A stretch of DNA of 16,733 bases from Patescibacteria group bacterium UBA6130 (GTDB lineage Bacteria; Patescibacteriota; Microgenomatia; UBA12405; UBA6130). The position numbers and the translations under genes are program-made. Below the pieces are notes generated by a model. The model searched no databases and was not told where the DNA came from. It was given only the letters and a program-made list of their open reading frames with translations. The stretch is from positions 1,843 to 18,575 of the forward strand of contig DIVO01000075.1 of the NCBI GenBank assembly GCA_002428285.1, in the 5' to 3' direction. The first letter of the stretch is position 1; every line of letters starts with the position of its first letter. Below are positions 1 to 6,682 of the stretch, one piece after another.

Positions 1-90
1 TCCATCTTGCTTATTGAAAGGCTGAGTAACTACCAAGGCTTCTTTGCCTTTAAATAAAAATGATTGCCAGCCTATATATTTGATATCCAT
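1..90 (-). CDS. Metallo-beta-lactamase-fold hydrolase (UlaG-like), N-terminal fragment
   Basis: An ATG at 88-90 on the minus strand opens a frame that runs without a stop to the left edge, giving 30 residues. They begin MDIKYIGWQSFLFKGKEALV and continue VVTQPF. This is the usual start of the UlaG/UPF0173 branch of metal-dependent hydrolases: a first strand, a 'G-[HQ]-x-[SA]-F' stretch, and a V-x-T-x-PF strand where most members have TDPF. The metal-binding HxHxDH motif would lie beyond the window, so activity cannot be judged. There is no clear Shine-Dalgarno sequence before the ATG. It is divergent from the plus-strand gene at 396. The family match is from a short N terminus only. Confidence 0.6.
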   Translation of the reverse strand, partial: MDIKYIGWQSFLFKGKEALVVTQPFNKQDG

Positions 91-223
91 TTGTAATTTA
101 TTATGTAATTAAAACTATAATAACATGTTGTCCATCGTCGAATAATATATTTATTATTCCTCCCTAAAAGTCTAAGAACATTAATTATTTGATAATTTAT
201 CTTATCACGAAAGCATTGTTATG

Positions 224-247
224 GACAATTATTTTAAGATAATTGTC
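224..247. repeat. 9-bp perfect inverted repeat (possible operator or weak hairpin)
   Basis: GACAATTAT (224-232) and ATAATTGTC (239-247) are exact reverse complements around a six-base centre. The arms are AT-rich and there is only a three-T run after the right arm, so a strong intrinsic terminator is unlikely. The placement between divergent genes and the extra TTGTCCAT half-site about 90 bases to the left fit a regulator-binding site better, but no regulator is encoded nearby. Confidence 0.4.
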
Positions 248-359
248 TTTCATTAATAATAATTTTCTTTTTGGTGGTGAAATAGTTCATATTTCTTTAA
301 TAAATGTAATAAATAATGGAATTTCTATGTAATTTTAAAAAATATTATTATCTTAGTTG

Positions 360-388
360 TTGACATTTGAGCTTAAGCCAACTATATT
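360..388 (+). promoter_or_regulatory. Sigma-70-type promoter placed for a leaderless mRNA
   Basis: TTGACA (360-365, exact consensus) is followed after 17 bases by TATATT (383-388, five of six). The ATG of the next gene starts at 396, eight bases after the -10 box, which is where transcription would be expected to begin. No Shine-Dalgarno sequence can fit, so translation would have to start on a leaderless message. Confidence 0.75.
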
Positions 389-395
389 AGTATAA

Positions 396-842
396 ATGAA
401 AAAGGAAGTCTTGCTTGCCATTATTATCGGAATTACTCTAGGTCTCATTATCATGGCCGGAGTGAAATTTAATAGTATTAAAAGTTTTATTACAAGTGAT
501 GAAAAACAAGCAACTATAGCTGATGCTGTTTCCCCTACTCCAACATCAACCATTACTCCTACCCCAAAATCAACCTACGCAATTTCAATTATCTCACCCG
601 AAAATGAATCAATTATCGAAACATCATCATTTGACCTAATAGGTAAAACTTCCCCCTTATCAACTGTAGTTATCATCGCCGAGGAAGATGAAATTATTCT
701 TCAATCAGGACCTCAGGGCGAGTTTGAAACTTCAGTTGACTTAATAGGAGGAGAAAATATAATAGAAATTACATCATATGACAGCCAAGGCGGTGAAGCA
801 AAAACAAACTTAACGCTTACTTATACTACCGCTGATATATAA
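396..842 (+). CDS. Membrane-anchored Ig-like domain surface protein
   Basis: 148 residues. Residues 5-23 form a hydrophobic helix after MKKE, with no obvious cleavage site, so I read it as a signal anchor with the rest outside. Residues 45-58 are a Pro/Thr/Ser linker (PTPTSTITPTPKST). Residues 60-146 look like one bacterial Ig-like beta-sandwich of the glucodextranase-B-like kind: an 'I-S-P-E-N' strand, 'IGKTSP', a G-x-F strand followed by 'GGENIIEITSYD', as in many CPR surface proteins. No enzyme motif is visible. It is the first gene after the promoter at 360-388 and lies eight bases before the secreted protein at 850, so the two are probably co-transcribed and act outside the cell. The precise function is unknown. 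Confidence 0.75.
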   Translation: MKKEVLLAIIIGITLGLIIMAGVKFNSIKSFITSDEKQATIADAVSPTPTSTITPTPKSTYAISIISPENESIIETSSFDLIGKTSPLSTVVIIAEEDEIILQSGPQGEFETSVDLIGGENIIEITSYDSQGGEAKTNLTLTYTTADI

Positions 843-849
843 AAAAATT

Positions 850-1557
850 ATGAATCAAAAATCCCTAATTATATTCCTAAGCGCACTTTTGCTTTTTTTA
901 AGCATTAATTTCTCTCATGCTCAAACTCAAGAGCCAGATGATGAAGTGGTTCAAGGCGTCAGAGAGCAAATTCAAAAACAGGTAGAAGAAAGGGTGACAA
1001 GTCTTTTAGAGGAAAATAAAAAACGTGGTTGGTCTGGAACAATTATTAAATCTGATAATACTGGATTCCAAATCGATAATTCCTACACTAACACAACCAG
1101 AGAGGTTCTTGTAGATCCTGATACTTCAATTATTTCCGAAACCAGGCAAAATTTAGACATCGAAGACCTTACTGTCGGTAAAAAGATATTAGCCATGGGT
1201 TACTTGAACGGCGAAAACATTCTTGTCGGCAAGAGAGTTTTGGTAATTGGCGAAGATGATTCCCAAAGAAACCGCTTCCCCGCTTTTGGTACTTTATCAG
1301 ATAAATCTATAAATGAAAAAATAATTACTGTAGTTTCTAACAAAGACAAAGATATTATTCTCCAACTAACAATTAATTCCAAAAGTACAGTAGAAACACT
1401 TGACGAAAATAAGGTTGACTATGATGATCTTGTTGCGGGAAGCAAAGTTGCTTTGGTCTATGAAGATAGCGAGGATGAAAAAATCGTTTTATCAATGAAG
1501 ATCTTAGACAAAAACGATCAGCCCCAAGCAACTCCAACCTTGGCAGAAGAAAACTAG
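850..1557 (+). CDS. Secreted protein with two beta-rich (DUF5666-like) repeats
   Basis: 235 residues. Residues 1-24 are a clear cleavable signal peptide (hydrophobic core, then SHA-Q). Residues 27-60 are charged and helical, possibly coiled coil. Two similar beta-rich modules follow, about 61-133 and 146-219. Each has a 'G-T-[IL]-x-x-[KS]' opening strand, a 'T/D-S-x-[IV]' stretch, then 'D-L-x-[VA]-G-[KS]-[KV]' and a closing 'VLVI' or 'SMKI' strand. This pattern resembles DUF5666-type small barrels seen in secreted CPR proteins, where the role is unknown. There are no cysteines, no catalytic motif and no C-terminal anchor. There is no Shine-Dalgarno sequence in the eight-base gap after the preceding gene. 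The family assignment is by pattern only. Confidence 0.7.
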   Translation: MNQKSLIIFLSALLLFLSINFSHAQTQEPDDEVVQGVREQIQKQVEERVTSLLEENKKRGWSGTIIKSDNTGFQIDNSYTNTTREVLVDPDTSIISETRQNLDIEDLTVGKKILAMGYLNGENILVGKRVLVIGEDDSQRNRFPAFGTLSDKSINEKIITVVSNKDKDIILQLTINSKSTVETLDENKVDYDDLVAGSKVALVYEDSEDEKIVLSMKILDKNDQPQATPTLAEEN

Positions 1558-1607
1558 AAAATCATCTTAACAATATCCTTATCTATGCCTAAAAATAATT
1601 TTAAGTA

Positions 1608-1616
1608 TGATATAAT
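1608..1616 (+). promoter_or_regulatory. Extended -10 promoter for rpmE
   Basis: TGATATAAT is a perfect extended -10 element (TGn plus TATAAT at 1611-1616). The rpmE ATG begins at 1626, so transcription starting about seven bases after the box would give a leader of at most three or so bases. I do not see a good -35 at the proper distance, which extended -10 promoters can do without. No Shine-Dalgarno sequence precedes the ATG. Confidence 0.6.
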
Positions 1617-1625
1617 AAACCTGTC

Positions 1626-1880
1626 ATGAAAACCAATATACATCCTAAATATTATGAAAATGCTAAGGTAACCTGTCAATGCGGTTACGCTTTCGAAACT
1701 GGTTCAACCAAACCAGAAATTCATGTGGAAATCTGTTCTCAGTGTCATCCTTTTTATACTGGACAAACTAAATTTGTTGACACTCAAGGAAGAATAGATA
1801 GGTTCAAAGCCAAAGTCGAAAAAGCCAAAGAAAGAAACAATAAAACATCAGCTAAAGCAAAAAAGAGCAAAAGCAAGTAA
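1626..1880 (+). CDS. rpmE: Large ribosomal subunit protein bL31
   Basis: 84 residues. The N terminus [20 protein letters not shown] is typical of bL31, a protein at the subunit interface of the ribosome. The zinc-type cysteines are present: the CQC pair at 18 and 20 and the CSQC pair at 37 and 40, so this is the zinc-binding form. The body is complete through '[20 protein letters not shown]'. After residue 60 it carries a Lys-rich tail (ending KAKKSKSK) that makes it somewhat longer than the common 66-70 residues; such basic tails are ordinary in ribosomal proteins. Its stop codon overlaps the start of the release factor gene by one base (TAATG), and an rpmE-prfA pairing is familiar from other bacteria. 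It is likely transcribed from the extended -10 promoter just upstream. Confidence 0.95.
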   Translation: MKTNIHPKYYENAKVTCQCGYAFETGSTKPEIHVEICSQCHPFYTGQTKFVDTQGRIDRFKAKVEKAKERNNKTSAKAKKSKSK

Positions 1881-2560
1881 TGACCGGAGAATTTAACAAA
1901 GCTATTATCGAAGCCAGAGCAGGAACCGGAGGTCTCGAAGCCAAACTTTGGGCAGAGGAACTTCTAAATCTTTATCAGAGATATGCTCAAAACAAAAATC
2001 TATCTGTAACCCGTATCGACGAAAACACAATCCAAATAACAGGCCAAAACGCATTTGAATTATTTAAAAATGAAACGGGCGTCCACCGAGTCCAAAGAAT
2101 CCCTGAAACTGAAAAAAGGGGGAGGATTCAAACTTCCACTGCTATAATTGTTGTAATGCCTGAAATCTCAGCCCAAGAGGTGGAGATAAAACCTGAAGAT
2201 ATCCAACTGGAATCTTACAGAGCTGGCGGTCACGGCGGTCAAAACGTCAACAAAGTCGAAACAGCTGTAAGAATTAAACATCTTCCTTCTGGTATTGTTA
2301 TTACTTCTCAGCAGGAAAGACAGCAAGAAAAAAACAAACAAATTGCTCTAAGCCTTTTAAGATCTAAGTTATGGCAGATTCAACAAGAAAAAAAAGACAG
2401 CGCTATTTCTCAATACCAATCTCAAGCTGGTTTTGGCGATAGATCAGAAAAAATCAGAACATATAATTTCCCACAAGACAGAGCAACAGATCATCGTACA
2501 GGAAAAACCATAAGAGGACTTAAACAACTTATGTCCGGAGATTTGGATAAACTAAGATAA
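1880..2560 (+). CDS. prfA: Peptide chain release factor 1-like protein lacking domain 1
   Basis: 226 residues, against about 350-360 for usual RF1. The protein begins directly at the PCRF region ([20 protein letters not shown], residues 9-28); in ordinary RF1 this region follows a helical domain 1 of roughly 100 residues. The codon-reading tripeptide region is RF1-like: PET at residues 75-77 in '[13 protein letters not shown]', matching the PxT type (UAA/UAG) and not the SPF of RF2. The hydrolysis motif GGQ is intact at 119-121, followed by [11 protein letters not shown]. The end '[21 protein letters not shown]' (187-206) is well conserved, but the usual last helix is shortened. The start overlaps the rpmE stop (TAATG), so translational coupling argues that the short form is real. 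An alternative is a specialised short factor such as a PrfH-like rescue factor, but the PCRF domain and PxT favour RF1. It converges on the HtrA gene with 23 bases between. Confidence 0.85.
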   Translation: MTGEFNKAIIEARAGTGGLEAKLWAEELLNLYQRYAQNKNLSVTRIDENTIQITGQNAFELFKNETGVHRVQRIPETEKRGRIQTSTAIIVVMPEISAQEVEIKPEDIQLESYRAGGHGGQNVNKVETAVRIKHLPSGIVITSQQERQQEKNKQIALSLLRSKLWQIQQEKKDSAISQYQSQAGFGDRSEKIRTYNFPQDRATDHRTGKTIRGLKQLMSGDLDKLR

Positions 2561-2583
2561 TTTATTTTTCAATTTCACTATCT

Positions 2584-3750
2584 TTACTGTCTGCCCTCGA
2601 GAGTTACTTTTAAATCCATCTCTTCCCCATCACGCCACACTATTGTATTCACAATATCACCAATCTTTTTTGAATTAATTATTTGAGCAAGTTCAGGAGC
2701 ATTGTCATCTAATCTGATCCCATCAAAACTAAGAATTATATCTTCCTGTAAAATTCCGGCATTATCAGCCGATGAATTAGCAATAACCTCAGTAACATAA
2801 ATTCCCTGAGGAACTTCATTTACTAAAGCAGATTGTTTGGAAATCTTATAATAGCGGACTCCCAAGAAAGGACGATTGAATTCTCCGGTCTGCCTGAAGT
2901 TTGCAACAGATTCTTTAACCACGTTAATGGGAATGGCAAAAGCGATATTTTGTCCGGATTGAGCCACAGCTACATTGACTCCAATAACATGACCTAAAGA
3001 ATTTAGCAAAGGTCCGCCTGAATTTCCAGGGTTAATAGCCGCATCCGTCTGAATAACATCATCAATTCTCTCGACAAATCCCTCATAGGGGGAACCTGCT
3101 GTAATCCCTCTGCCCAATCCCGATATCACACCTGAGGTGACGGTTTGCCTAAATTCTCCTAAAGCTGTGCCAATAGCTATAGCTAATTGACCTACCTTCA
3201 AGTCAGATGAATCACCAAGATCAATTGCTGGCAAATTAGCATTTACTTTTAATATGGCCAAATCATTAACGGGATCACGATAAATGTTTTCAACCTTATA
3301 AACCTCATTAGTATCGGTTACTATTCGATATTCAGCATCCACATCACTAACAACGTGTTTATTTGTTACAATCAAACCGCTTTCATCGACCACAAAACCA
3401 GTACCAATATCTTCTTCTATTTGTCTTTGTTCAAATTCACTGCCAAAAAATCCAAAGGGATCAAATGGAATAACACCCAATGATCCGGGGACAGATTGAA
3501 CAGTGCTGATGCTTACAGTTACCACTGAAGGGGCAACCTTCTCAACCACATCAGACACAACTGATTCCTCATGCACCACAACAACTTCAACGTCACCGGA
3601 ACCAGGATTAAGCCGGGAAATAAATGGCAGATTGGATATCACCGGAAGACCAAAAACCCTATCAATAAAACCGCCCAAAAAAAAGACGACTACAAAAAGC
3701 ATGCCTAACAACAAACCGGAAAAAAATAGACGTAAACTTTCGCTTTTCAT
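2584..3750 (-). CDS. htrA: HtrA/DegP-family serine protease with one PDZ domain
   Basis: 388 residues. Residues 8-29 are a membrane anchor, so the protease faces outward. The trypsin-like domain spans about 65-280 with a complete triad: His132 (TNKHVV), Asp163 (DPVNDLAIL) and Ser244 (GNSGGPL). A single PDZ domain covers about 295-385 (FLGVRYYKI, then AGILQEDIILSFDG). This architecture is the membrane-bound DegS/HtrA type, which cuts misfolded or signal proteins in the envelope. It follows the S41 protease gene by 62 bases, with a possible promoter and palindrome in that gap, so it may be expressed both with its neighbour and alone. No Shine-Dalgarno sequence is visible before the ATG. The 3' end faces the release factor gene. 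Confidence 0.95.
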   Translation of the reverse strand: MKSESLRLFFSGLLLGMLFVVVFFLGGFIDRVFGLPVISNLPFISRLNPGSGDVEVVVVHEESVVSDVVEKVAPSVVTVSISTVQSVPGSLGVIPFDPFGFFGSEFEQRQIEEDIGTGFVVDESGLIVTNKHVVSDVDAEYRIVTDTNEVYKVENIYRDPVNDLAILKVNANLPAIDLGDSSDLKVGQLAIAIGTALGEFRQTVTSGVISGLGRGITAGSPYEGFVERIDDVIQTDAAINPGNSGGPLLNSLGHVIGVNVAVAQSGQNIAFAIPINVVKESVANFRQTGEFNRPFLGVRYYKISKQSALVNEVPQGIYVTEVIANSSADNAGILQEDIILSFDGIRLDDNAPELAQIINSKKIGDIVNTIVWRDGEEMDLKVTLEGRQ

Positions 3751-3766
3751 ATTAGTTTAATCTTTT

Positions 3767-3781
3767 GTTAAAAATTTTAAC
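3767..3781. repeat. 15-bp palindrome over the possible htrA -10 box
   Basis: GTTAAAAATTTTAAC has 7-bp arms that are exact reverse complements about a single central base. It covers the TAAAAT box (3774-3779) of the candidate htrA promoter, a usual place for a repressor site. Its AT-only content means chance is a real alternative. Confidence 0.3.
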
Positions 3782-3802
3782 CCAAAACTTTTTCAAAGAC
3801 AA
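3774..3802 (-). promoter_or_regulatory. Possible promoter in front of htrA
   Basis: On the minus strand TTGTCT (3802-3797, four of six) is spaced 17 bases from TAAAAT (3779-3774, five of six). Transcription would start near 3767, leaving a leader of about 16 bases with no Shine-Dalgarno sequence. It is a plausible second start inside the protease group, not a strong one. Confidence 0.35.
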
Positions 3803-3812
3803 GACAGTTTTT

Positions 3813-5072
3813 TTACTTTACTATTTCCTGCATAGCTCTTTCAAGGATAAGATCATTACCCTGATCGTCCAACTTGTCTTCTTCCTTAATATCTGGATCA
3901 ACTCCGGTTTTGTCTATGCTCATACCTCCGGGTAAAAGCCAGCGAGAAACAGTGATATGCAATCCCGAATCCCCCGGCAACTCTTGAGGCTCTTGGACTG
4001 TGCCTTTACCAAAGGTTGTTTGTCCCACTAAAATTGCTCTGTTGTGTTTCTGTAATGCTCCTGCCAAAATCTCCGATGCCGAAGCAGAACCCTCGTTAAC
4101 AAGCACAACTAATGGAACATCGATCAGCTTACCCTTTCGATTGACATTATAAAATTCTTTGTGCCCATTACTATATTCCTGCTCAACCACCACCCCTGAA
4201 GATAAAAATTCACTTGCCAAAAAAACTGCCCCGCTTAAATAACCACCCGGATTATTCCTTAAATCCATTATTACTCCTCCAAAATTAGGATCGTTTTGCA
4301 TAGAAGAAATATTATTCAGCCAGTCAAACCACTGCTCCTCTAAAGACTCGCTAAACCTATATACCTGAACATAAGATACTGTTTTCCCATCTTTTTGGAT
4401 GTTTTCATATACAACTGTTGGAACTGTTATTACACCTCTCTCAATTCCAACTTCAAAAGCTTCATCGACACCATCTCTAAAAAGAGTTAAAAATACCTTC
4501 GTTCCGGCTTTGCCTCGAATAATTTGGACCGCCTCAGGCAAAGATAATTTTTCAGTGGTCATGTTAATATTGTTTGATTCGTCTTTTATTTCCAAAATCT
4601 TATCTCCCGCTTTAACTCCGGCATCTTTTGCAGGAGTATTATCCAAAGGAGAAACAACAGCTAAAATGCCATCTTTATATCCAAGCTGGATGCCTACACC
4701 GCCAAACTCACCTGACAAATCCTCCTGGGTAACCTTGTTTTGGTCAGGAGCTAGAAAAACAGTATAGGGATCATCTAGCGCCGACACCATTCCCGAAATA
4801 GCACCATAAATCATTTCCTGTTTATCTATCTTTGAAGAATCGAGATATTTGCTTTCCAGCAAATTCCAAACATACCAAAACAAATCGAGATCAGCCTGGG
4901 AATTAAAAGAAGCCTCTCGTTGAAAATTATTACTAGTAATATACTGACTTAGGGTTCGGCCTTCCCTTCCCAGTCTATACCCTGCTGCTCCTCCTAAAAT
5001 AAGCAGAAATATAACTAACGACAAGCTTCTGATAACAGCCAACAACTTTTTGGGTGAAATTTTTTTATTCAT
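3813..5072 (-). CDS. Carboxyl-terminal processing protease (S41 family, PDZ)
   Basis: 419 residues from the ATG at 5072. I prefer this to a GTG 21 bases upstream because that GTG overlaps the preceding gene and the ATG begins directly with MNKKISPKK, a basic lead into the membrane helix at about 14-33. The order is anchor, N-terminal helical region with 'DDPYTVFL', PDZ (about 120-205; GGVGIQLGYK and AGDKILEI), then the S41 core. The Ser-Lys dyad is visible as Ser331 (in GSASASE) and Lys356 (FGKG), with the expected 25-residue spacing. These proteases trim C termini of envelope proteins outside the membrane. It lies ten bases after the unknown gene at 5083 and upstream of htrA, forming an envelope quality-control pair. 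Confidence 0.93.
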   Translation of the reverse strand: MNKKISPKKLLAVIRSLSLVIFLLILGGAAGYRLGREGRTLSQYITSNNFQREASFNSQADLDLFWYVWNLLESKYLDSSKIDKQEMIYGAISGMVSALDDPYTVFLAPDQNKVTQEDLSGEFGGVGIQLGYKDGILAVVSPLDNTPAKDAGVKAGDKILEIKDESNNINMTTEKLSLPEAVQIIRGKAGTKVFLTLFRDGVDEAFEVGIERGVITVPTVVYENIQKDGKTVSYVQVYRFSESLEEQWFDWLNNISSMQNDPNFGGVIMDLRNNPGGYLSGAVFLASEFLSSGVVVEQEYSNGHKEFYNVNRKGKLIDVPLVVLVNEGSASASEILAGALQKHNRAILVGQTTFGKGTVQEPQELPGDSGLHITVSRWLLPGGMSIDKTGVDPDIKEEDKLDDQGNDLILERAMQEIVK

Positions 5073-5082
5073 ACTTATGAAA

Positions 5083-5814
5083 TCAATTAGCACAAATTAA
5101 AATTCGCTTTTGAGCCAAATCAAGAAGAACGGTTCTGCCTTCAAAATCTGGAGTCATCTGTTCGTTTTTGATAAGAAATATTGGTAAGCAGTCTTCCCTT
5201 TCATCTGCTCGGCAGGCTATTACTGCTTTAATTCCAAGTGCCTGAGCTTTTGCTATAAACATTAAATCAGCTTTATCTACCATTATAATTTTGCCTTCAA
5301 ATCCGCTGTTTAAAGCAGAGTAGGGATCCTGACCTAAAACAGTTAACTCTCCCCAAATTTTTCCACTGCCGATACTCTCTCCTTCTAAAACATCAGCATC
5401 GAAAGAGATTTTAATTTTATCATCATCAACTTCTTCAATGGTACCATCAACCGGTGAAATAATTTCTTTGTGTTTTTTTGCTTCTATCTTTATTTTCCCA
5501 CTGCTTCTATCAATACCCAAAAGTTTACCATCTACTCCGGAAATATATTCCTCTTCTCCGCTTTTATTTTCTTTCCGTGCAATAACCTCACCTTTAGAAA
5601 ATTCCGAGGAGATAGCCAAGAGTAAGTGTTTGTCTATATCTTTTGGTTTGATCGAAAGCGCTGAAGCCACATCAAGCTCAATTTCTTTTTTTGAATGATA
5701 TTTAGCCAGCACATCTCCCTTTTTAACCCTATCTGATTTACTTACTTCAATTTTTGGATGTTTATGATTTAGCTTTAAAACCCAATATGATTTAGTTGTT
5801 TTTGTTTTTCCCAT
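5083..5814 (-). CDS. Unknown cytoplasmic protein with barrel-sandwich-like repeats
   Basis: 243 residues, with no signal peptide and no membrane segment. The sequence alternates short beta strands with 'KKGDVLAKY' (31-39), 'SKGEVIARK' (73-81), 'SGVDGKLLGID' (92-102) and 'SPVDGTIEEVD' (120-130), a pattern typical of barrel-sandwich hybrid domains such as those in RnfC or the large RNA polymerase subunits. No biotin (MKM) or lipoyl lysine motif is present, so it is probably not a carrier domain. The C-terminal part (about 170-243: FEGKIIMVDKADLMFIAKAQ, then LGIKAVIACRADE) looks like a small alpha/beta module that may bind a ligand or RNA. It sits between rpsR and the S41 protease; its TGA stop lies ten bases before the protease start, so they are probably co-transcribed. 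I do not recognise the family. Confidence 0.7.
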   Translation of the reverse strand: MGKTKTTKSYWVLKLNHKHPKIEVSKSDRVKKGDVLAKYHSKKEIELDVASALSIKPKDIDKHLLLAISSEFSKGEVIARKENKSGEEEYISGVDGKLLGIDRSSGKIKIEAKKHKEIISPVDGTIEEVDDDKIKISFDADVLEGESIGSGKIWGELTVLGQDPYSALNSGFEGKIIMVDKADLMFIAKAQALGIKAVIACRADEREDCLPIFLIKNEQMTPDFEGRTVLLDLAQKRILICAN

Positions 5815-5892
5815 ACTTTAACAGTTTAAACCAGAATATCAGTATTTACAACAAACAACTTACGACCTTATGCTTGTGATTTTCTTGAAAAA

Positions 5893-6123
5893 TTAAGCCA
5901 CGTAAGGCAAAAGAGCTAGATGCCTAGCGTGCTTAATGGCATGGGTGGCTTTTTTTTGATGCCTAGCACAAAGCCCGGTGTAAGATCGAGGCAAAATTCT
6001 TCCTCTGGGAGAAAGAAGCTGACCCAAAACCTCTGATTCTTTCCAATTGGGAGAAGTTTTATTCAAGCAAAAACTACAGTCCTTTGCTATTGGTTTTTTT
6101 ATTATTCTTTTTTTTCTGTTCAT
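5893..6123 (-). CDS. rpsR: Small ribosomal subunit protein bS18
   Basis: 76 residues, the usual length. The conserved core is plain: 'RGRILPRSYTGLCARHQKK' and the terminal 'IKHARHLALLPYV'. bS18 binds 16S rRNA next to bS6 on the platform of the small subunit. A zinc-type set is seen: CSFC at 16 and 19, with Cys52 and His55, meaning the metal-binding version of the protein. The start lies 12 bases after the ssb stop with an AAGGA element at a workable distance. The rpsF-ssb-rpsR order is the standard one. Confidence 0.96.
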   Translation of the reverse strand: MNRKKRIIKKPIAKDCSFCLNKTSPNWKESEVLGQLLSPRGRILPRSYTGLCARHQKKATHAIKHARHLALLPYVA

Positions 6124-6135
6124 ATTTTATTTTCC

Positions 6136-6642
6136 TTAAAAAGGCATCTCTTCCTCACCTTGTTCTTCAGACTCTGAGGATTGTTTCTCTTTTCCCTCTT
6201 CTTTAACCGGTTTGATAGCTTCCTGACCTTCATCGGCAGGAATATTATCATATTCATCTGAGTTATTTTTAACTTCAGAAACGTCACCATCAAAATCACC
6301 GCTCTTGCTTCGATCTAAAACAATCATATCCTCAGCCACAACTTCTGTTGTTTGTCTTTGATTGCCTTCATTATCATTCCATTCCCTGTATTGAATTCTC
6401 CCCTCAATATATACTCTTGATCCCTTTTGAATTAATTGGGAACAAAGCTCTGCTAATTTATTCCAAACAACAACTCTGTGAAATTGAGCTTCATCTTTAG
6501 TATCTCCGCCCTGTGTTTTCCATCTTCGATTGGTTGCAAGACCAAAAGTAGCTACTGCTGTTCCCGAAGGTGTATATCGTAATTCGGGATCTCTTGTTAA
6601 ATTACCAATTAACATTACCTTATTAAGACATCTTCCGGCCAT
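6136..6642 (-). CDS. ssb: Single-stranded DNA-binding protein
   Basis: 168 residues. The OB-fold domain covers about 4-110 (NKVMLIGNLTRDPELRYTPS, then VWNKLAELCSQLIQKGSRVYIEGR). A flexible acidic, Ser/Glu-rich tail ends in EEMPF, the conserved tip that docks DNA repair and replication partners such as RecO, PriA or the polymerase holoenzyme. It coats single-stranded DNA as a tetramer. A good Shine-Dalgarno sequence (AAGGAGGAG) lies just before the ATG, in contrast to many genes in this window. It sits between rpsF and rpsR as in most bacteria. Confidence 0.97.
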   Translation of the reverse strand: MAGRCLNKVMLIGNLTRDPELRYTPSGTAVATFGLATNRRWKTQGGDTKDEAQFHRVVVWNKLAELCSQLIQKGSRVYIEGRIQYREWNDNEGNQRQTTEVVAEDMIVLDRSKSGDFDGDVSEVKNNSDEYDNIPADEGQEAIKPVKEEGKEKQSSESEEQGEEEMPF

Positions 6643-6682
6643 TACTCCTCCTTATACCTTTGTTTTATAAAAATTATTAACC

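Larger units (their letters stand above)
91..395. other. Gene-free divergent intergenic region
   Basis: About 305 very AT-rich bases between the divergent starts at 90 (minus) and 396 (plus). I see no open frame worth calling and no tRNA-like structure. It holds a 9-bp perfect inverted repeat at 224-247, an outlying copy of half of it in the other orientation (TTGTCCAT at 128-135 against ATGGACAA at 221-228), and a strong plus-strand promoter at 360-388. The minus-strand promoter for the gene at 1-90 is not obvious; CATAAT nine bases before its ATG is a weak -10 candidate without a -35. Confidence 0.6.

Noticed and set aside
1880..2560. Calling the short release factor a pseudogene or truncated fragment
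   Set aside because: It has an ATG overlapping the rpmE stop, intact PxT and GGQ motifs and an undamaged frame to a normal stop. No domain-1 coding sequence lies upstream in any frame; rpmE occupies that space.
3503..3760. Plus-strand open frames opposite htrA, the S41 protease, dnaX and the scaffold gene
   Set aside because: They are antisense shadows with low-complexity or nonsense composition and lie opposite strongly supported genes.
5083..5814. Biotin or lipoyl carrier protein
   Set aside because: The hybrid-motif hairpins are suggestive, but there is no MKM or comparable lysine at the turn.
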